A DNA stretch of 26,747 nt from Bacteroidales bacterium UBA1176 (GTDB lineage Bacteria; Bacteroidota; Bacteroidia; Bacteroidales; WCHB1-69). The notes under the pieces are model-generated. The model was not told the DNA's origin. It was given only the letters and a program-made list of their open reading frames with translations, and did not search any database. This document shows positions 1-8,298 of the stretch, piece after piece (position 1 is the first letter of the stretch; each line of letters begins with the position of its first letter). The translations under genes and the position numbers were made by a program. The stretch covers positions 22,893 through 49,639 of the forward strand of contig DBYW01000010.1 in NCBI GenBank assembly GCA_002311645.1. The letters are read 5' to 3'.

Positions 1-1
1 C

Positions 2-151
2 CGCATCTGCACCCACATCCTCGCTTTCGAGGGGGACTCGCAGGTCTATTTCTTCGAGGGCGGCTACACCGAATATGAGGAGAACAAGAAAATGCGCCTC
101 GGCAACGTTACGCCGAAACGGATCAGGTACAAGAAGATTACGGTGATATAA
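2..151 (+). CDS. ettA: C-terminal end of EttA-like ABC-F ATPase (5' truncated by window edge)
   Basis: This is the last 49 codons of a gene entering from the left, in the frame that ends at TAA 149-151. The peptide includes ICTHILAFEGDSQVYFFEG and then YEENKKMRLG, followed by a basic tail. This is the characteristic end of the second ATPase domain of EttA-type ABC-F proteins: the H-loop/beta-strand region, then a conserved 'G.Y.EYEENKK' stretch. EttA binds the ribosomal E site and couples translation to ATP level; it is cytosolic and is not a transporter. The Walker motifs lie outside the window, so the assignment rests only on this tail. The next gene starts on the base after the stop, suggesting co-transcription. 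Confidence 0.7.
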   Translation, partial: RICTHILAFEGDSQVYFFEGGYTEYEENKKMRLGNVTPKRIRYKKITVI

Positions 152-943
152 ATGAGAAAACCATCGCCTTGGCGGACAGTGCTTATACTCGCACTCCTCG
201 GTATTTTGCTGGCGGGAGGCGCTTGGGCATGGTGGATGAAATCCTCGCAGGCCAGCAACAGGTGGAACGCCTCGTGCGTGGGAGACATCCCCGCACCCAT
301 CGGTTACAAACGCGTGCCGGCACAGGCGGGTGATTACACCACCTATCTCCGTGCGTTGCCGTTGAAGCCCAGAGGCAGCAAAGTGCAGCTTTACACCGGC
401 GGCGAGGCCAACTACCAGTGGCTATCGACTGCGGTGGTGGATATGCCCTTACTCTCCAACGCCGAGCAGTGCGCGGATGTCACGATGAGACTCCGGGCCG
501 AATATCTGTACAAGACAGGGCGCTATAGCGACATTCGCTTCACTGATGTCAACCACCGGACGATGCAATACCAAGGTGGAAAAAGCAGGGCCAATTTCGA
601 GCTTTTCTTAAAGAAGGTATATGGAGCATGCAACACATTCTCGCTGTACCACGAGACGAAGCCAAGGCCCATCCAAGATGTGCAGCCGGGCGACGTATTG
701 GTGTATCCAGCGCGTGACTGCCGTCAGTACGGTCACGCCATATTGGTGGTGGATGTAGCCAAAAACAAAGCGGGGAAGGTGGCCATCCTATGCGCAGAGG
801 GCAACACGCCTGCCCGGGAGATCCACATCGTGCGCAACGCCACACATCCCTTCCGAAACCCCTGGTTCCTGTTAGACGTGGACGAGCGCAGCATCAGAGT
901 TTCCGTCTTCCATTTCGAGGCGGAGGAGTTGAGGCATTATTGA
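152..943 (+). CDS. DUF4846 family protein, membrane-anchored or secreted
   Basis: A 263-residue protein. Residues 1-12 are basic and are followed by a hydrophobic segment (about 10-29), giving a signal anchor or signal peptide. The rest matches what I know of the DUF4846 family. It has 'IPAPIGYKRV' near residue 46, 'YLRALPLKPRGS' near 66, 'QCADVTMRLRAEYLY' near 106, and a C-terminal 'IQDVQPGDVLVYPA ... GHAILVVDVA' block near 174-203. The GDV and GHA elements resemble NlpC/P60-like or CHAP-like hydrolase folds, but I cannot assign an enzymatic activity. The ATG directly follows the EttA stop. Function is unknown. Confidence 0.75.
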   Translation: MRKPSPWRTVLILALLGILLAGGAWAWWMKSSQASNRWNASCVGDIPAPIGYKRVPAQAGDYTTYLRALPLKPRGSKVQLYTGGEANYQWLSTAVVDMPLLSNAEQCADVTMRLRAEYLYKTGRYSDIRFTDVNHRTMQYQGGKSRANFELFLKKVYGACNTFSLYHETKPRPIQDVQPGDVLVYPARDCRQYGHAILVVDVAKNKAGKVAILCAEGNTPAREIHIVRNATHPFRNPWFLLDVDERSIRVSVFHFEAEELRHY

Positions 944-1099
944 AGGAGGAAGAGAAATATAGACAAGCTCGCTTGCAGAGCGAACAAAGAGAGGGGCTTT
1001 TGCCGCGCAGATACAACTTTTTTATCATCAAGCACTTGTTATAAAAACAGGGAAAAGACGTAAAACGCAAGGACACCGTGCCAAGCACACTGCCGCATC

Positions 1100-2119
1100 C
1101 TACAATGATGCATTGGCAAGGACATCGAACACTGGCACCCCCACCACCTCCTGCAGGGCATGACACAGCCGTTCCGACTCCACCGTAAAGCCCGATGGAG
1201 AAACAGGATTAATACTGATAGCCAACAGATTGGGGCGCTTCACCACCATAAGGCGACCGCCTTTGCGCAAGAATCCACCCAACACAATCGGAGACACAAA
1301 GATCTTGGTGAAATCTTTTACGACAAGGCAAATATCCTTCACATTGGGCTGCACCCGCAAGTATTCCAACATATTGTCGGTAATGATACCACTGACAAAG
1401 AGTGTCGTGCCGTGGCTAAAGAGTTCCTCCTTGCATTTCGTGAACAACAGCGGCGAAGCGATGGGCAGCCTGAGCAGGATATCATCTTCGATGGCGCAGA
1501 TGCCCGGCTCGGCAAGCATCAACTCTTCCGACATAGATGTTTCGTATTCGGGCAGTTGCGTCAACTGGTAGACAAACTTTGTCTTATTGACGATAGAAGC
1601 CAAGTCGGGAGCGATGGCAGCCCCGGTGCTCAAGATCAGGCCCTCCGTCACAGCGGGCGAGGCGGGACTCACGCGCGAGAGGGCCCCGTCCACGATGGTC
1701 AGGTCCACGCCATGCGCGGCCAACTGCCCAATAAGGGCTTTCACGCGCGCCGTGGTGGCCGGTCCCGTCAGTATAACCTTGCCGCGCTGCAATACGCGCG
1801 CCGTGACCAACCGGCCCAACGAAGTCATCTCTCCTGACACATCGTAAATCTCCGACAAAAGCCGGCGCTGACGGTAATGGTACTCCGACGTCACAAAAAA
1901 CATCCCCTCCGCCAATTCGATTTCTGGTTTCTCGGTCTGCGTCACCTGGTCGGTCTTCTCCCCATCCAAGCCAATGGATGTCACCGCCACCACCTTGCCC
2001 GTATGTTGCAGTTGTTCCAGCACATAGTTCAGACAGACCGTCTTGCCGGTATTTTTCGCCATACCGACAATCGACAGGCTGTGCAATGACGCAATTCGGG
2101 AAATCAATTCGTTTTTCAC
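1100..2119 (-). CDS. P-loop NTPase, KamB-like (possible aminomutase reactivase subunit)
   Basis: A 339-residue protein with a GTG start (plus-strand CAC at 2117-2119). Residues 15-27 read LSIVGMAKNTGKT, a clear Walker A loop with unusual Ala-Lys-Asn inside it, followed by 'VCLNYVLEQL'. The middle contains 'VILTGPATTARVKALIGQLAAHGVDLTIVDGALSR' (about 115-150), which looks like a Walker B/switch region with a DGA motif. The layout resembles KamB, the small partner of the ATP-dependent chaperone proposed to reactivate lysine 5,6-aminomutase in lysine-fermenting bacteria; this is from memory of the family, not a search. No KamC, KamD/E or other lysine-fermentation gene lies nearby, so the role here is uncertain. 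The next gene upstream on this strand, an aminopeptidase P, is 181 bp away. Confidence 0.6.
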   Translation of the reverse strand: MKNELISRIASLHSLSIVGMAKNTGKTVCLNYVLEQLQHTGKVVAVTSIGLDGEKTDQVTQTEKPEIELAEGMFFVTSEYHYRQRRLLSEIYDVSGEMTSLGRLVTARVLQRGKVILTGPATTARVKALIGQLAAHGVDLTIVDGALSRVSPASPAVTEGLILSTGAAIAPDLASIVNKTKFVYQLTQLPEYETSMSEELMLAEPGICAIEDDILLRLPIASPLLFTKCKEELFSHGTTLFVSGIITDNMLEYLRVQPNVKDICLVVKDFTKIFVSPIVLGGFLRKGGRLMVVKRPNLLAISINPVSPSGFTVESERLCHALQEVVGVPVFDVLANASL

Positions 2120-2158
2120 AATACTATACTAATCTACGTTACGCGAAAGGAGAAATTT

Positions 2159-2232
2159 GGTTTCAGGTTTCAGGTTTCAAGGTTTATATCTTTAACATGA
2201 AACTTTAAACTTGAAACATGAAACTATAAACC
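2159..2232. repeat. Imperfect inverted and direct repeats in the 181-bp gap
   Basis: GGTTTCA is repeated three times in tandem (2159-2179). GTTTCAAGGTTTA (2174-2186) pairs with TAAACTTGAAAC (2206-2217) with a single bulged G, and CATGAAACT occurs twice directly (2196-2204, 2217-2225). The gap lies downstream of the aminopeptidase P gene and upstream of the KamB-like gene, both on the minus strand. It could act as a weak transcript 3' end, but there is no classic GC stem plus T-run. Confidence 0.5.
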
Positions 2233-2300
2233 ACTTACCAACCAACCTGATATGAACAAACACGCAAGACTTGAATTTTTAAGGTATGACCGATGGGGCA

Positions 2301-3590
2301 TCAAGCATCCCGCATCAATGATTCAATTTCCTCCACCTCCACGGGCGTACCTGCGAAGAGATCGATGGGCGTGTCAGCGACGACGACATCGGTTTCGATG
2401 CGCACGCCGATGCCCTCCTCTGCAATGTAGATACCCGGTTCGCAGCTGAGCACGTTACCAGGTTGGAACACCCAATCGCGCTGGCCCACATCGTGCACAT
2501 CGAGCCCTATGAAATGGCTGGTGTTGTGCATGTAATACTTTTTGAAAAGCGGGGCGGCCGGATCTTGGTTCTGCACATCCTTGAACGTGTAGAGGCCCAA
2601 CTTGATGAGTTCTTCGTCCATCCGTTTGAAGACGAAATCGTTGATTTTATGGATGGTCATGCCGGGGCGGAATCGAGGGATAGTCTCTTTGTAGATAGAC
2701 AAGACGGCCTCATACACCTGGCGCTGTCGCGGGGTGAAAGTGCCGTTGACGGGCACAGTGCGGGAGCAATCGCCGGCATAATTGGCGTACTCAGCGCCGA
2801 AATCCATCAGCAGCAGGTCGCCGTCCTGCATCTGCTTGTCATTCTTGATATAGTGGAGGATGCAGGTGTCGGGGCCTGAGGCCACGATGGGCGCAAAGGA
2901 GTGGGTGGTGGCACCGTTGCGGATCATCTCGTAGGTCAACTCAGCCTCGATCTCGTACTCATAACGTCCCGGGCGGATGGCGGTCAGTGCACGTTCGAAA
3001 GCCTGGCGCGTGATTTGGCAAGCCTTCTTGAGGGCGGCCAGTTCTTCGGGGGCTTTCACGGCACGCAACGGGTAGAGGATCGGGGCCAGACGGCGGTAGT
3101 CGTGCAGCGGGTAGTCCTTCTTCAACTGCGCAGCAAAGCGCACCTCGTGGGTGGGGAACGTCGGCTTGATGCGCGGATCCTCCGGGATGTGGAGATAAAC
3201 ATGGTCCGCATGCATCATCAAGTCATTGAGCACACTCTCGAAAGATTCCGTGAACATCACCGTGCGCACACCCGACAACTCGGATGCCTGCTCCTTGCTC
3301 AGCCGGTGTCCGAACCAGACAATCTTCTCAGGAGATGGATTCTTGATGAAGAGAATCTCTCGATAGTCTGGATTGGGATGCCAAGGTGCCAAAGTCAGGA
3401 AGGTCTCCTCCTGGTCGATGCCGCACAGGTAGAGCAAATCGGAATTCTGGCGGAAGGGGTGTGTCGTGTCGCCGCAACGCGGGTATTCATCGTGAGACAC
3501 CAATATGGCGACCGAGTTCGGAGCCATTTCGCTCACCACGCGCTTGCGGTTGCGAACATAAAAACGGGAATCCAAGGGTTGATAACGCAT
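2301..3590 (-). CDS. pepP: Xaa-Pro aminopeptidase (aminopeptidase P, M24B metallopeptidase)
   Basis: A 429-residue protein of normal length for bacterial aminopeptidase P, which removes N-terminal residues preceding proline. Residues 1-130 are the AMP_N domain ('HPFRQNSDLLYLCGIDQEE', with FGHRLSKEQA at 93-102). The rest is the pita-bread catalytic domain. All five dinuclear metal ligands can be placed: D263 (LLLMDFGAEY), D274 (YAGDCSRTV), H359 (HNTSHFIGLDVHD), E384 (CEPGIY) and E399 (VRIETDVVV). H246 and H366 fit the substrate-binding histidines. No signal peptide is seen, so it is probably cytoplasmic. It is preceded on its own strand by a TAnnTTTG-type -7 box, so it is probably transcribed separately. 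Confidence 0.93.
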   Translation of the reverse strand: MRYQPLDSRFYVRNRKRVVSEMAPNSVAILVSHDEYPRCGDTTHPFRQNSDLLYLCGIDQEETFLTLAPWHPNPDYREILFIKNPSPEKIVWFGHRLSKEQASELSGVRTVMFTESFESVLNDLMMHADHVYLHIPEDPRIKPTFPTHEVRFAAQLKKDYPLHDYRRLAPILYPLRAVKAPEELAALKKACQITRQAFERALTAIRPGRYEYEIEAELTYEMIRNGATTHSFAPIVASGPDTCILHYIKNDKQMQDGDLLLMDFGAEYANYAGDCSRTVPVNGTFTPRQRQVYEAVLSIYKETIPRFRPGMTIHKINDFVFKRMDEELIKLGLYTFKDVQNQDPAAPLFKKYYMHNTSHFIGLDVHDVGQRDWVFQPGNVLSCEPGIYIAEEGIGVRIETDVVVADTPIDLFAGTPVEVEEIESLMRDA

Positions 3591-3612
3591 AGTCGTGAAT
3601 TTAATCAGGCCG

Positions 3613-3620
3613 CAAAAGTA
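3613..3620 (-). promoter_or_regulatory. Putative Bacteroidota -7 box for pepP
   Basis: Read on the minus strand this is TACTTTTG, an exact match to the Bacteroidota TAnnTTTG -7 consensus, lying 22 bp upstream of the pepP ATG. I could not find a convincing TTTG -33 element at the usual 19-21 bp spacing, so the promoter is only half supported. Confidence 0.45.
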
Positions 3621-3668
3621 CGAAAAAATAGCGAGTGGAGGAGGTCGTGCAACAACACGACTGCATCG

Positions 3669-5147
3669 TTACGATGTCGGCATCTTGACAGAGACCGGGC
3701 TGACGGTCTTGAACTCGCGTGTGGAAAGGCGCACGTTGACGCGGGCCGGTTTCCCATTGGGGCGTACCACATCCAGTCCCTCGACGGACACATTATCTAT
3801 GTATCCAACTGGTTTCTTCAGCTCGCTCATTGTACCTGTAGGATGATACAGGTTCAAGGTGGAGACACCTGACGGCGCGATGACACGCATATTGACAATT
3901 TTTAGATTGGGCCAGCATTTGATGCCCAGTTCCGGCCGGATGTTGTCGACTGTGGCGAGCAGCATCACATTCACTAACGAATGGTGGCGCGATGTCAACT
4001 CAAAGGTGCAGTCCACCATTTCGATGTCGAACGGCGTATAGGCGTTATAGCTGGAGCGGATACGCACGGGTATGCAGTCCACAAACAGACACGAGTCGAA
4101 AGTGACCGTTCCGAACATGGAGGAGAACTGTGTTTGCCGCTGGCGCAGGGTACACTTGCGCATGAGAGCATCGCGCCCGTAGCAGTGGATGTCAAAGCGA
4201 TTCAAGTCGCAGTCCGACAACGTGGTTTTGGACAAGTTGTTAGTTCCGAAAACGCCCCAGTTCGCATCGGCCGTCACCCGTTCGAAGGTCGTGTTCCACA
4301 AATTGTTCAGGGAGAAGGCATATCCATAGTTGCGCCACCGCCCGTAGCCGGAATAGGTGCCATCCACGGTCACGTCGCGGAACGTGATATTCACGGAATT
4401 GGCGATTTGGAAGACGCCATCGGCAATCATCCGGCTTTTGGGAGTCGTCACGTGGACATCCTCCACCGACAAGTTGCACTGCCCGTTCACATAGAGACAA
4501 TAGGTCTTGAACGACGACTCCGAAGTCCGATGCATCGTCAAGCCCCGGAACAGCTTCGGCCAGGTGTCGACGGGCACGTAGGAGGCGCTGACGATGGTGG
4601 AATCGGTGTTCCAAGGGGCTATGGGCTCGTTTTTCCCGATCCCATCATGGATCCAGATCACATCCTGCCGATAGACGAAGTGGCCGTAGCCGATACGTTC
4701 CGTCCACGGTTTCACGTCTTTCAAGATCAAGAGTTTGTCGCCTTGAGCCAATTCCGGCACCTTGCGGTAGTCGCCGACATCAATCGCCGACTTGCTGACG
4801 ACAACACTCGTCGGGGCATTATACATGGCGAACAAGGCCTTGTCTTTCGAACGATTGGTGACATGAATCACCAGACCGCCGAAGTCGACGCGAGGTCCTA
4901 TCGGGATACTCGGCAAATCCTCGGGAACCTCAATGTCAAGGGTGTCTATGCCTTGATAGTTCACCTCCACATGAAGTTCAAGGGCCGCCGCATGCGCCGC
5001 ATAGAGCGCCCGATAGCGTTCAATGCCAGAAGTGGCCTCACGCAAGCCGAAATCAAGCGGGGAAATCTGAGCCATGGTAGACGATATTTGGAAAACGAGG
5101 AGGCAACAAAGCGTCATTGCCAAAGAAAGACATGTCTTGATTTGCAT
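3669..5147 (-). CDS. Secreted right-handed parallel beta-helix protein
   Basis: A 492-residue protein using the ATG at 5147. An upstream in-frame ATG at 5210 exists, but only the 5147 start puts a signal peptide at the N terminus (basic MQIK, hydrophobic core, SSTMAQ cleavage-like end about residue 26), and the -7 box at 5208-5215 would make the 5210 start untranscribed. The body has repeated short strands typical of pectate-lyase-like beta-helices: 'LYVNGQCNLSVEDVHV', 'FQIANSVNITFRDVTVDG', 'FSLNNLWNTTFERVTAD', 'FGTNNLSKTTLSDCDLN', 'MFGTVTFDSCLFVDC'. No catalytic residues of a known polysaccharide lyase family can be assigned and no T9SS sorting domain is visible. It is probably periplasmic or exported; substrate unknown. 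Confidence 0.8.
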   Translation of the reverse strand: MQIKTCLSLAMTLCCLLVFQISSTMAQISPLDFGLREATSGIERYRALYAAHAAALELHVEVNYQGIDTLDIEVPEDLPSIPIGPRVDFGGLVIHVTNRSKDKALFAMYNAPTSVVVSKSAIDVGDYRKVPELAQGDKLLILKDVKPWTERIGYGHFVYRQDVIWIHDGIGKNEPIAPWNTDSTIVSASYVPVDTWPKLFRGLTMHRTSESSFKTYCLYVNGQCNLSVEDVHVTTPKSRMIADGVFQIANSVNITFRDVTVDGTYSGYGRWRNYGYAFSLNNLWNTTFERVTADANWGVFGTNNLSKTTLSDCDLNRFDIHCYGRDALMRKCTLRQRQTQFSSMFGTVTFDSCLFVDCIPVRIRSSYNAYTPFDIEMVDCTFELTSRHHSLVNVMLLATVDNIRPELGIKCWPNLKIVNMRVIAPSGVSTLNLYHPTGTMSELKKPVGYIDNVSVEGLDVVRPNGKPARVNVRLSTREFKTVSPVSVKMPTS

Positions 5148-5207
5148 TATGATGGGTTGAAGGATCCATTTTAAACATGGCCTGTATCCGGCCGTCTTTT
5201 GAAACCG

Positions 5208-5215
5208 CAAAAATA
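5208..5215 (-). promoter_or_regulatory. Putative -7 box for the beta-helix gene
   Basis: The minus-strand sequence TATTTTTG fits TAnnTTTG and lies about 60 bp upstream of the ATG at 5147. A TTTG is present only about 10 bp upstream, which is too close for a standard -33 element. Half supported. Confidence 0.4.
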
Positions 5216-5325
5216 GTTAAAAAATCAAATCTGCGACCATGTTTTTTCAAAAATGGACCAAGAGTCTCCTCGCACACGAAATAAAGCACACAATCACTTT
5301 TTTGCATCTCTCCCCTGTTATTCGC

Positions 5326-5349
5326 GGAGACGGGGCATGCCCCGTCTCC
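5326..5349. repeat. Perfect 24-bp GC-rich palindrome
   Basis: The left arm GGAGACGGGGCA is followed directly by its exact reverse complement TGCCCCGTCTCC, with no spacer. It sits between the divergent beta-helix and tpiA genes, 22 bp upstream of the tpiA -33-like element. It looks like a dispersed palindromic (REP-like) element or an operator for a dimeric regulator. It is not an obvious terminator, because no T-run follows on either strand. Confidence 0.7.
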
Positions 5350-5370
5350 AGACACAGTAATAACATCATG

Positions 5371-5401
5371 TCTGTGTATATTCAAAATTTATGTACCTTT
5401 G
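5371..5401 (+). promoter_or_regulatory. Bacteroidota-type promoter of tpiA
   Basis: The -7 box TACCTTTG (5394-5401) matches TAnnTTTG exactly, and TCTG (5371-5374) stands in for the TTTG -33 element at a spacing of 19 bp. The tpiA ATG follows 43 bp after the -7 box, with an A/T-rich leader. This is the best supported promoter in the window and probably drives tpiA and the genes behind it. Confidence 0.6.
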
Positions 5402-5444
5402 CCGCCTAATATTGAATTCAAACTAACTATTTAAATCATTGAAT

Positions 5445-6227
5445 ATGAAACCAAAGATTGTCATTGGAAACTGGAAAATGAACAAGAATTTCGACGAGGC
5501 CGAAGAGCTGATCACCGAAATCACCGAAAAACTTGAAGGATACAACTTGGAGACCGAGGTTGTGCTTTGTCCGCCTCTCGTCTATGCGGAATTAGTCACT
5601 GACCACGCCAACGAGGAGGGTGCGCCCTTCTATGCGGGCGTGCAGAATGTCAGCGAGTATGAGAACGGTGCCTACACGGGCGAAGTCTCCGCCGAGATGT
5701 TAGCCAACATGGATGTCTCTTTCTGCATCGTGGGCCACTCCGAGCGCCGCAAATATTTCGGAGAGACCAATGCCATCGTGCTCAAGAAAATGCAGCGTCT
5801 TTTGGCCAACGATATCGTGCCCGTGATGTGCTGCGGTGAATCCCTCGAGGAGCGCAAAGCCAACCAGCATTTTTCTGTTGTCCAAAAACAGGTTGAAGAG
5901 ACGCTTTACCAACTCACACCCGACCAGATGGAGCGCGTCATGGTAGCTTACGAGCCCATCTGGGCCATCGGCACCGGCGAGACCGCCACACCCGAGCAGG
6001 CGCAAGAGATGCTCGCTTTCATCCGCAGCGTCATCGAGAAGAAATTCGGCACCGAGATGGCCGTCAACACCTACATCCTCTACGGTGGCAGCTGCAACGC
6101 CAAGAACGCCCTCGAACTCTTCTCTCAGCAAGACGTGGACGGTGGACTTATCGGCGGCGCCTCCCTCAAGGCCGACGACTTCGTCAAGATCATCGAGGCG
6201 GGGGAGACCGTCACGAAAGACAATTAG
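5445..6227 (+). CDS. tpiA: Triosephosphate isomerase
   Basis: A 260-residue glycolytic enzyme interconverting dihydroxyacetone phosphate and glyceraldehyde 3-phosphate. The catalytic set is complete: N9 and K11 (IGNWKMNK), H98 (VGHSERRKYFGE) and E170 (AYEPIWAIGTG, with the mobile phosphate-gripping loop). The phosphate-binding YGGSCNAKN (213-221) and GGLIGGASL (233-241) loops are present. I chose the ATG at 5445 rather than an in-frame TTG at 5439, because MKPKIVIGNWKMN is the usual family start. It is cytoplasmic and stands first in the + strand housekeeping run, behind its own promoter. Confidence 0.97.
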   Translation: MKPKIVIGNWKMNKNFDEAEELITEITEKLEGYNLETEVVLCPPLVYAELVTDHANEEGAPFYAGVQNVSEYENGAYTGEVSAEMLANMDVSFCIVGHSERRKYFGETNAIVLKKMQRLLANDIVPVMCCGESLEERKANQHFSVVQKQVEETLYQLTPDQMERVMVAYEPIWAIGTGETATPEQAQEMLAFIRSVIEKKFGTEMAVNTYILYGGSCNAKNALELFSQQDVDGGLIGGASLKADDFVKIIEAGETVTKDN

Positions 6228-6273
6228 CCTCAGAGACTTCGCAATCAAGAAAAACAATCATATCCTAACCGCC

Positions 6274-8298
6274 ATGAGGACCTGGATCCTACCGTTACTC
6301 GCAAGCGTGCTGTTCTGCGCACACCCTTTTGTCGTTCTCGCACAGGACGACGCGGGAGACCCATGCGAGCAGACGATGGACAAGGCTTCGGAGAAACTCT
6401 TCAAGAAAGCACGGGATTTCCACAAGAGCGGCAAGAAGGATGAAGCCTACGAACTCTACGAAGAGATCTTAGAGGAGCATCCCGAGTACTTGGAAGTCAA
6501 CTACTACTATGCCCTCGGGCTGTATTTGCCGCTGGAGGCCAACAACCTGCAGTCGCGCACGCAAAGCAAGTCGGACGTAAACCGCGCGTTGGCAGCTTTC
6601 GGCCGCATTTACGACGTTTGCCCATACTACAAAATCCACTGCAACTATTATGCAGCGCGCTTGGCCTACGCCCAGGAACGTTTTCCCGAGGCCATCAAGT
6701 TCGCGAAGGTGGTGGTGGAGAATCCCGACGCCTTCACGGGTACCCGCGACACAATGTTGCAAGAGTGCGAGCTGCTCATACGCCGCGCCACCTTCTTCGA
6801 CCAAGTGCTCAACAACCCCGTGCCTTTCGATCCCAAAGCTGTGGATGGCATCTCCACCAAGGCCGACGAGTACCTCGGCACCCTCTCTCCCGACGGTAAT
6901 TTCTTTTATTTCACCCGTCGTCAAGATGTGAGCGAGGACAGCTTCTTCGGCAGCGAGAAGGTTAAACGTGAATTTTTCAGCGTCAGTGAAAAGAAAAACG
7001 GCCAATTTCCCGCCGGCAAATCGCTCGATGCGCCCTTCAACAATGCCAAGGGCGAAGGGAGCCCCACCGTCAACATCACCAACGACCTCATCATCTTCGC
7101 CAAGTTGATACCCACGACCATCAAGGGCCACAACTACAACAACTACGACCTCTACTATTCCGAACTTGTCGACGGCGCTTGGACAGAGCCGCAAAGCTTA
7201 GGAGGCAACATCAACCGACCCGACTCATGGGAGTCGCAGCCCTCGCTCAGTTCCGACGGCAAAGTGCTCTTCTTCGCCTCCGACCGCCCCGGCAGCATCG
7301 GCGGCTCAGACATCTGGCTCTCCCGCCGCAACAGCGACGGCACCTGGCGCAAACCCGTCAACCTCGGCCCCGTCATCAACACGGAGCTTGACGAGCGCTC
7401 CCCCTTCCTGCACACCGACAGCAAGACACTCTACTTCTCCTCCAACGGCCACGACTGCATCGGCGGGCAGGACATCTTCTTCTCCAAGCTGAACGACAAC
7501 GGTGCCTGGAACAAGCCCACCAATATCGGATACCCCATCAACTCCGATGGAGACGACGTCAATTTCTTCGTCAGCCTTGACGGCAAGACCGGCTATTTCT
7601 GTTCCCGCAAAATCAAAGAGGGCGACTGGAACTTCTATGAGTTTGAGCTTTATGAAGACGCGCGTCCCCACACGATGGCCATCATCAAGGGGTCTGTGAC
7701 CGCCGACGACGGCGATTTGGAAGGCGCGACCGTCGAGATCCGGGACACGGCCGCCAATGTGGTCGCCACCGGCGTGGTCAGTGCCAACAACCAACAGTAT
7801 GCCGTCGCCACCGAAGTGAAGAAAGACGACCCGCAGCCGCTTATAGTCACTGTCAAGAAAGAGGGTCACTCCTTTGACTCACAGGTCATCACTCCGGAGC
7901 AGCTCACCGAACCCATCGTCGTCAAGGACGCCGAGGTGAAGGCCATTGAGACCGGCAAGGTATGCGACCTGCGCGACATCTACTACGAGACCAATTCCTA
8001 CCAACTCACCGCCAATTCCAAAATTGTGCTGGCGCTCTTCATCGAGTTCCTCAAGGAGAACCCGACCGTAAAGGTGGAGATTCAAGGCCATACCGACAAC
8101 GTGGGCAACGACGACGCCAACCTCAAGCTCTCCCATCAACGCGCCAAGGCGGTTTATGACTACGTGATCAACAAAGGCATCCCCGCCGACCGCCTGCGCT
8201 ACAAGGGCTATGGTGAGTCGCAGCCCATCGCCGACAACAACACCGCCGTCGGGCGTGCCAAGAACAGAAGAACCGTTTTCCTCATCTATGAAAAATAA
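6274..8298 (+). CDS. porE: PorE-like OmpA-family protein (TPR, beta-propeller, CRD, OmpA)
   Basis: A 674-residue exported protein. An ATG at 6274 gives a signal peptide ending about VVLAQ24; no proper lipobox is seen (the Cys15 context is VLFC). Domain order: TPR-like helices (about 38-180, 'KLFKKARDFHKSGKKDEAYELYEEILEEHP'); PD40-type propeller blades ('LGTLSPDGNFFYFTRR', 'SQPSLSSDGKVLFFASDRPG', 'SPFLHTDSKTLYFSSNGHD', 'NFFVSLDGKTGYFCSRK'); a carboxypeptidase-regulatory-like fold (about 465-555); and a C-terminal OmpA peptidoglycan-binding domain ('VKVEIQGHTDNVGNDDANLKLSHQRAKAV'). This order and length match PorE (PG1058) of the Porphyromonas T9SS, thought to anchor the system to peptidoglycan. 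Paralogues with the same architecture are common in Bacteroidota, so PorE itself is likely but not proven. It lies 46 bp after tpiA and overlaps murC by 11 bp. Confidence 0.75.
   Translation: MRTWILPLLASVLFCAHPFVVLAQDDAGDPCEQTMDKASEKLFKKARDFHKSGKKDEAYELYEEILEEHPEYLEVNYYYALGLYLPLEANNLQSRTQSKSDVNRALAAFGRIYDVCPYYKIHCNYYAARLAYAQERFPEAIKFAKVVVENPDAFTGTRDTMLQECELLIRRATFFDQVLNNPVPFDPKAVDGISTKADEYLGTLSPDGNFFYFTRRQDVSEDSFFGSEKVKREFFSVSEKKNGQFPAGKSLDAPFNNAKGEGSPTVNITNDLIIFAKLIPTTIKGHNYNNYDLYYSELVDGAWTEPQSLGGNINRPDSWESQPSLSSDGKVLFFASDRPGSIGGSDIWLSRRNSDGTWRKPVNLGPVINTELDERSPFLHTDSKTLYFSSNGHDCIGGQDIFFSKLNDNGAWNKPTNIGYPINSDGDDVNFFVSLDGKTGYFCSRKIKEGDWNFYEFELYEDARPHTMAIIKGSVTADDGDLEGATVEIRDTAANVVATGVVSANNQQYAVATEVKKDDPQPLIVTVKKEGHSFDSQVITPEQLTEPIVVKDAEVKAIETGKVCDLRDIYYETNSYQLTANSKIVLALFIEFLKENPTVKVEIQGHTDNVGNDDANLKLSHQRAKAVYDYVINKGIPADRLRYKGYGESQPIADNNTAVGRAKNRRTVFLIYEK

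Noticed and set aside
2901..3872. 323-codon open frame on the plus strand
   Set aside because: It is antisense to pepP and to the end of the beta-helix gene and would run across both; the metal ligands of pepP fix the true strand.
3981..5174. 397-codon open frame on the plus strand
   Set aside because: It is antisense to the beta-helix gene, which has a signal peptide, promoter box and recognisable repeats; the plus-strand translation shows no domain.
5326..5349. Rho-independent terminator
   Set aside because: The stem has no loop and no T-run on either strand, and it lies upstream of both flanking genes.
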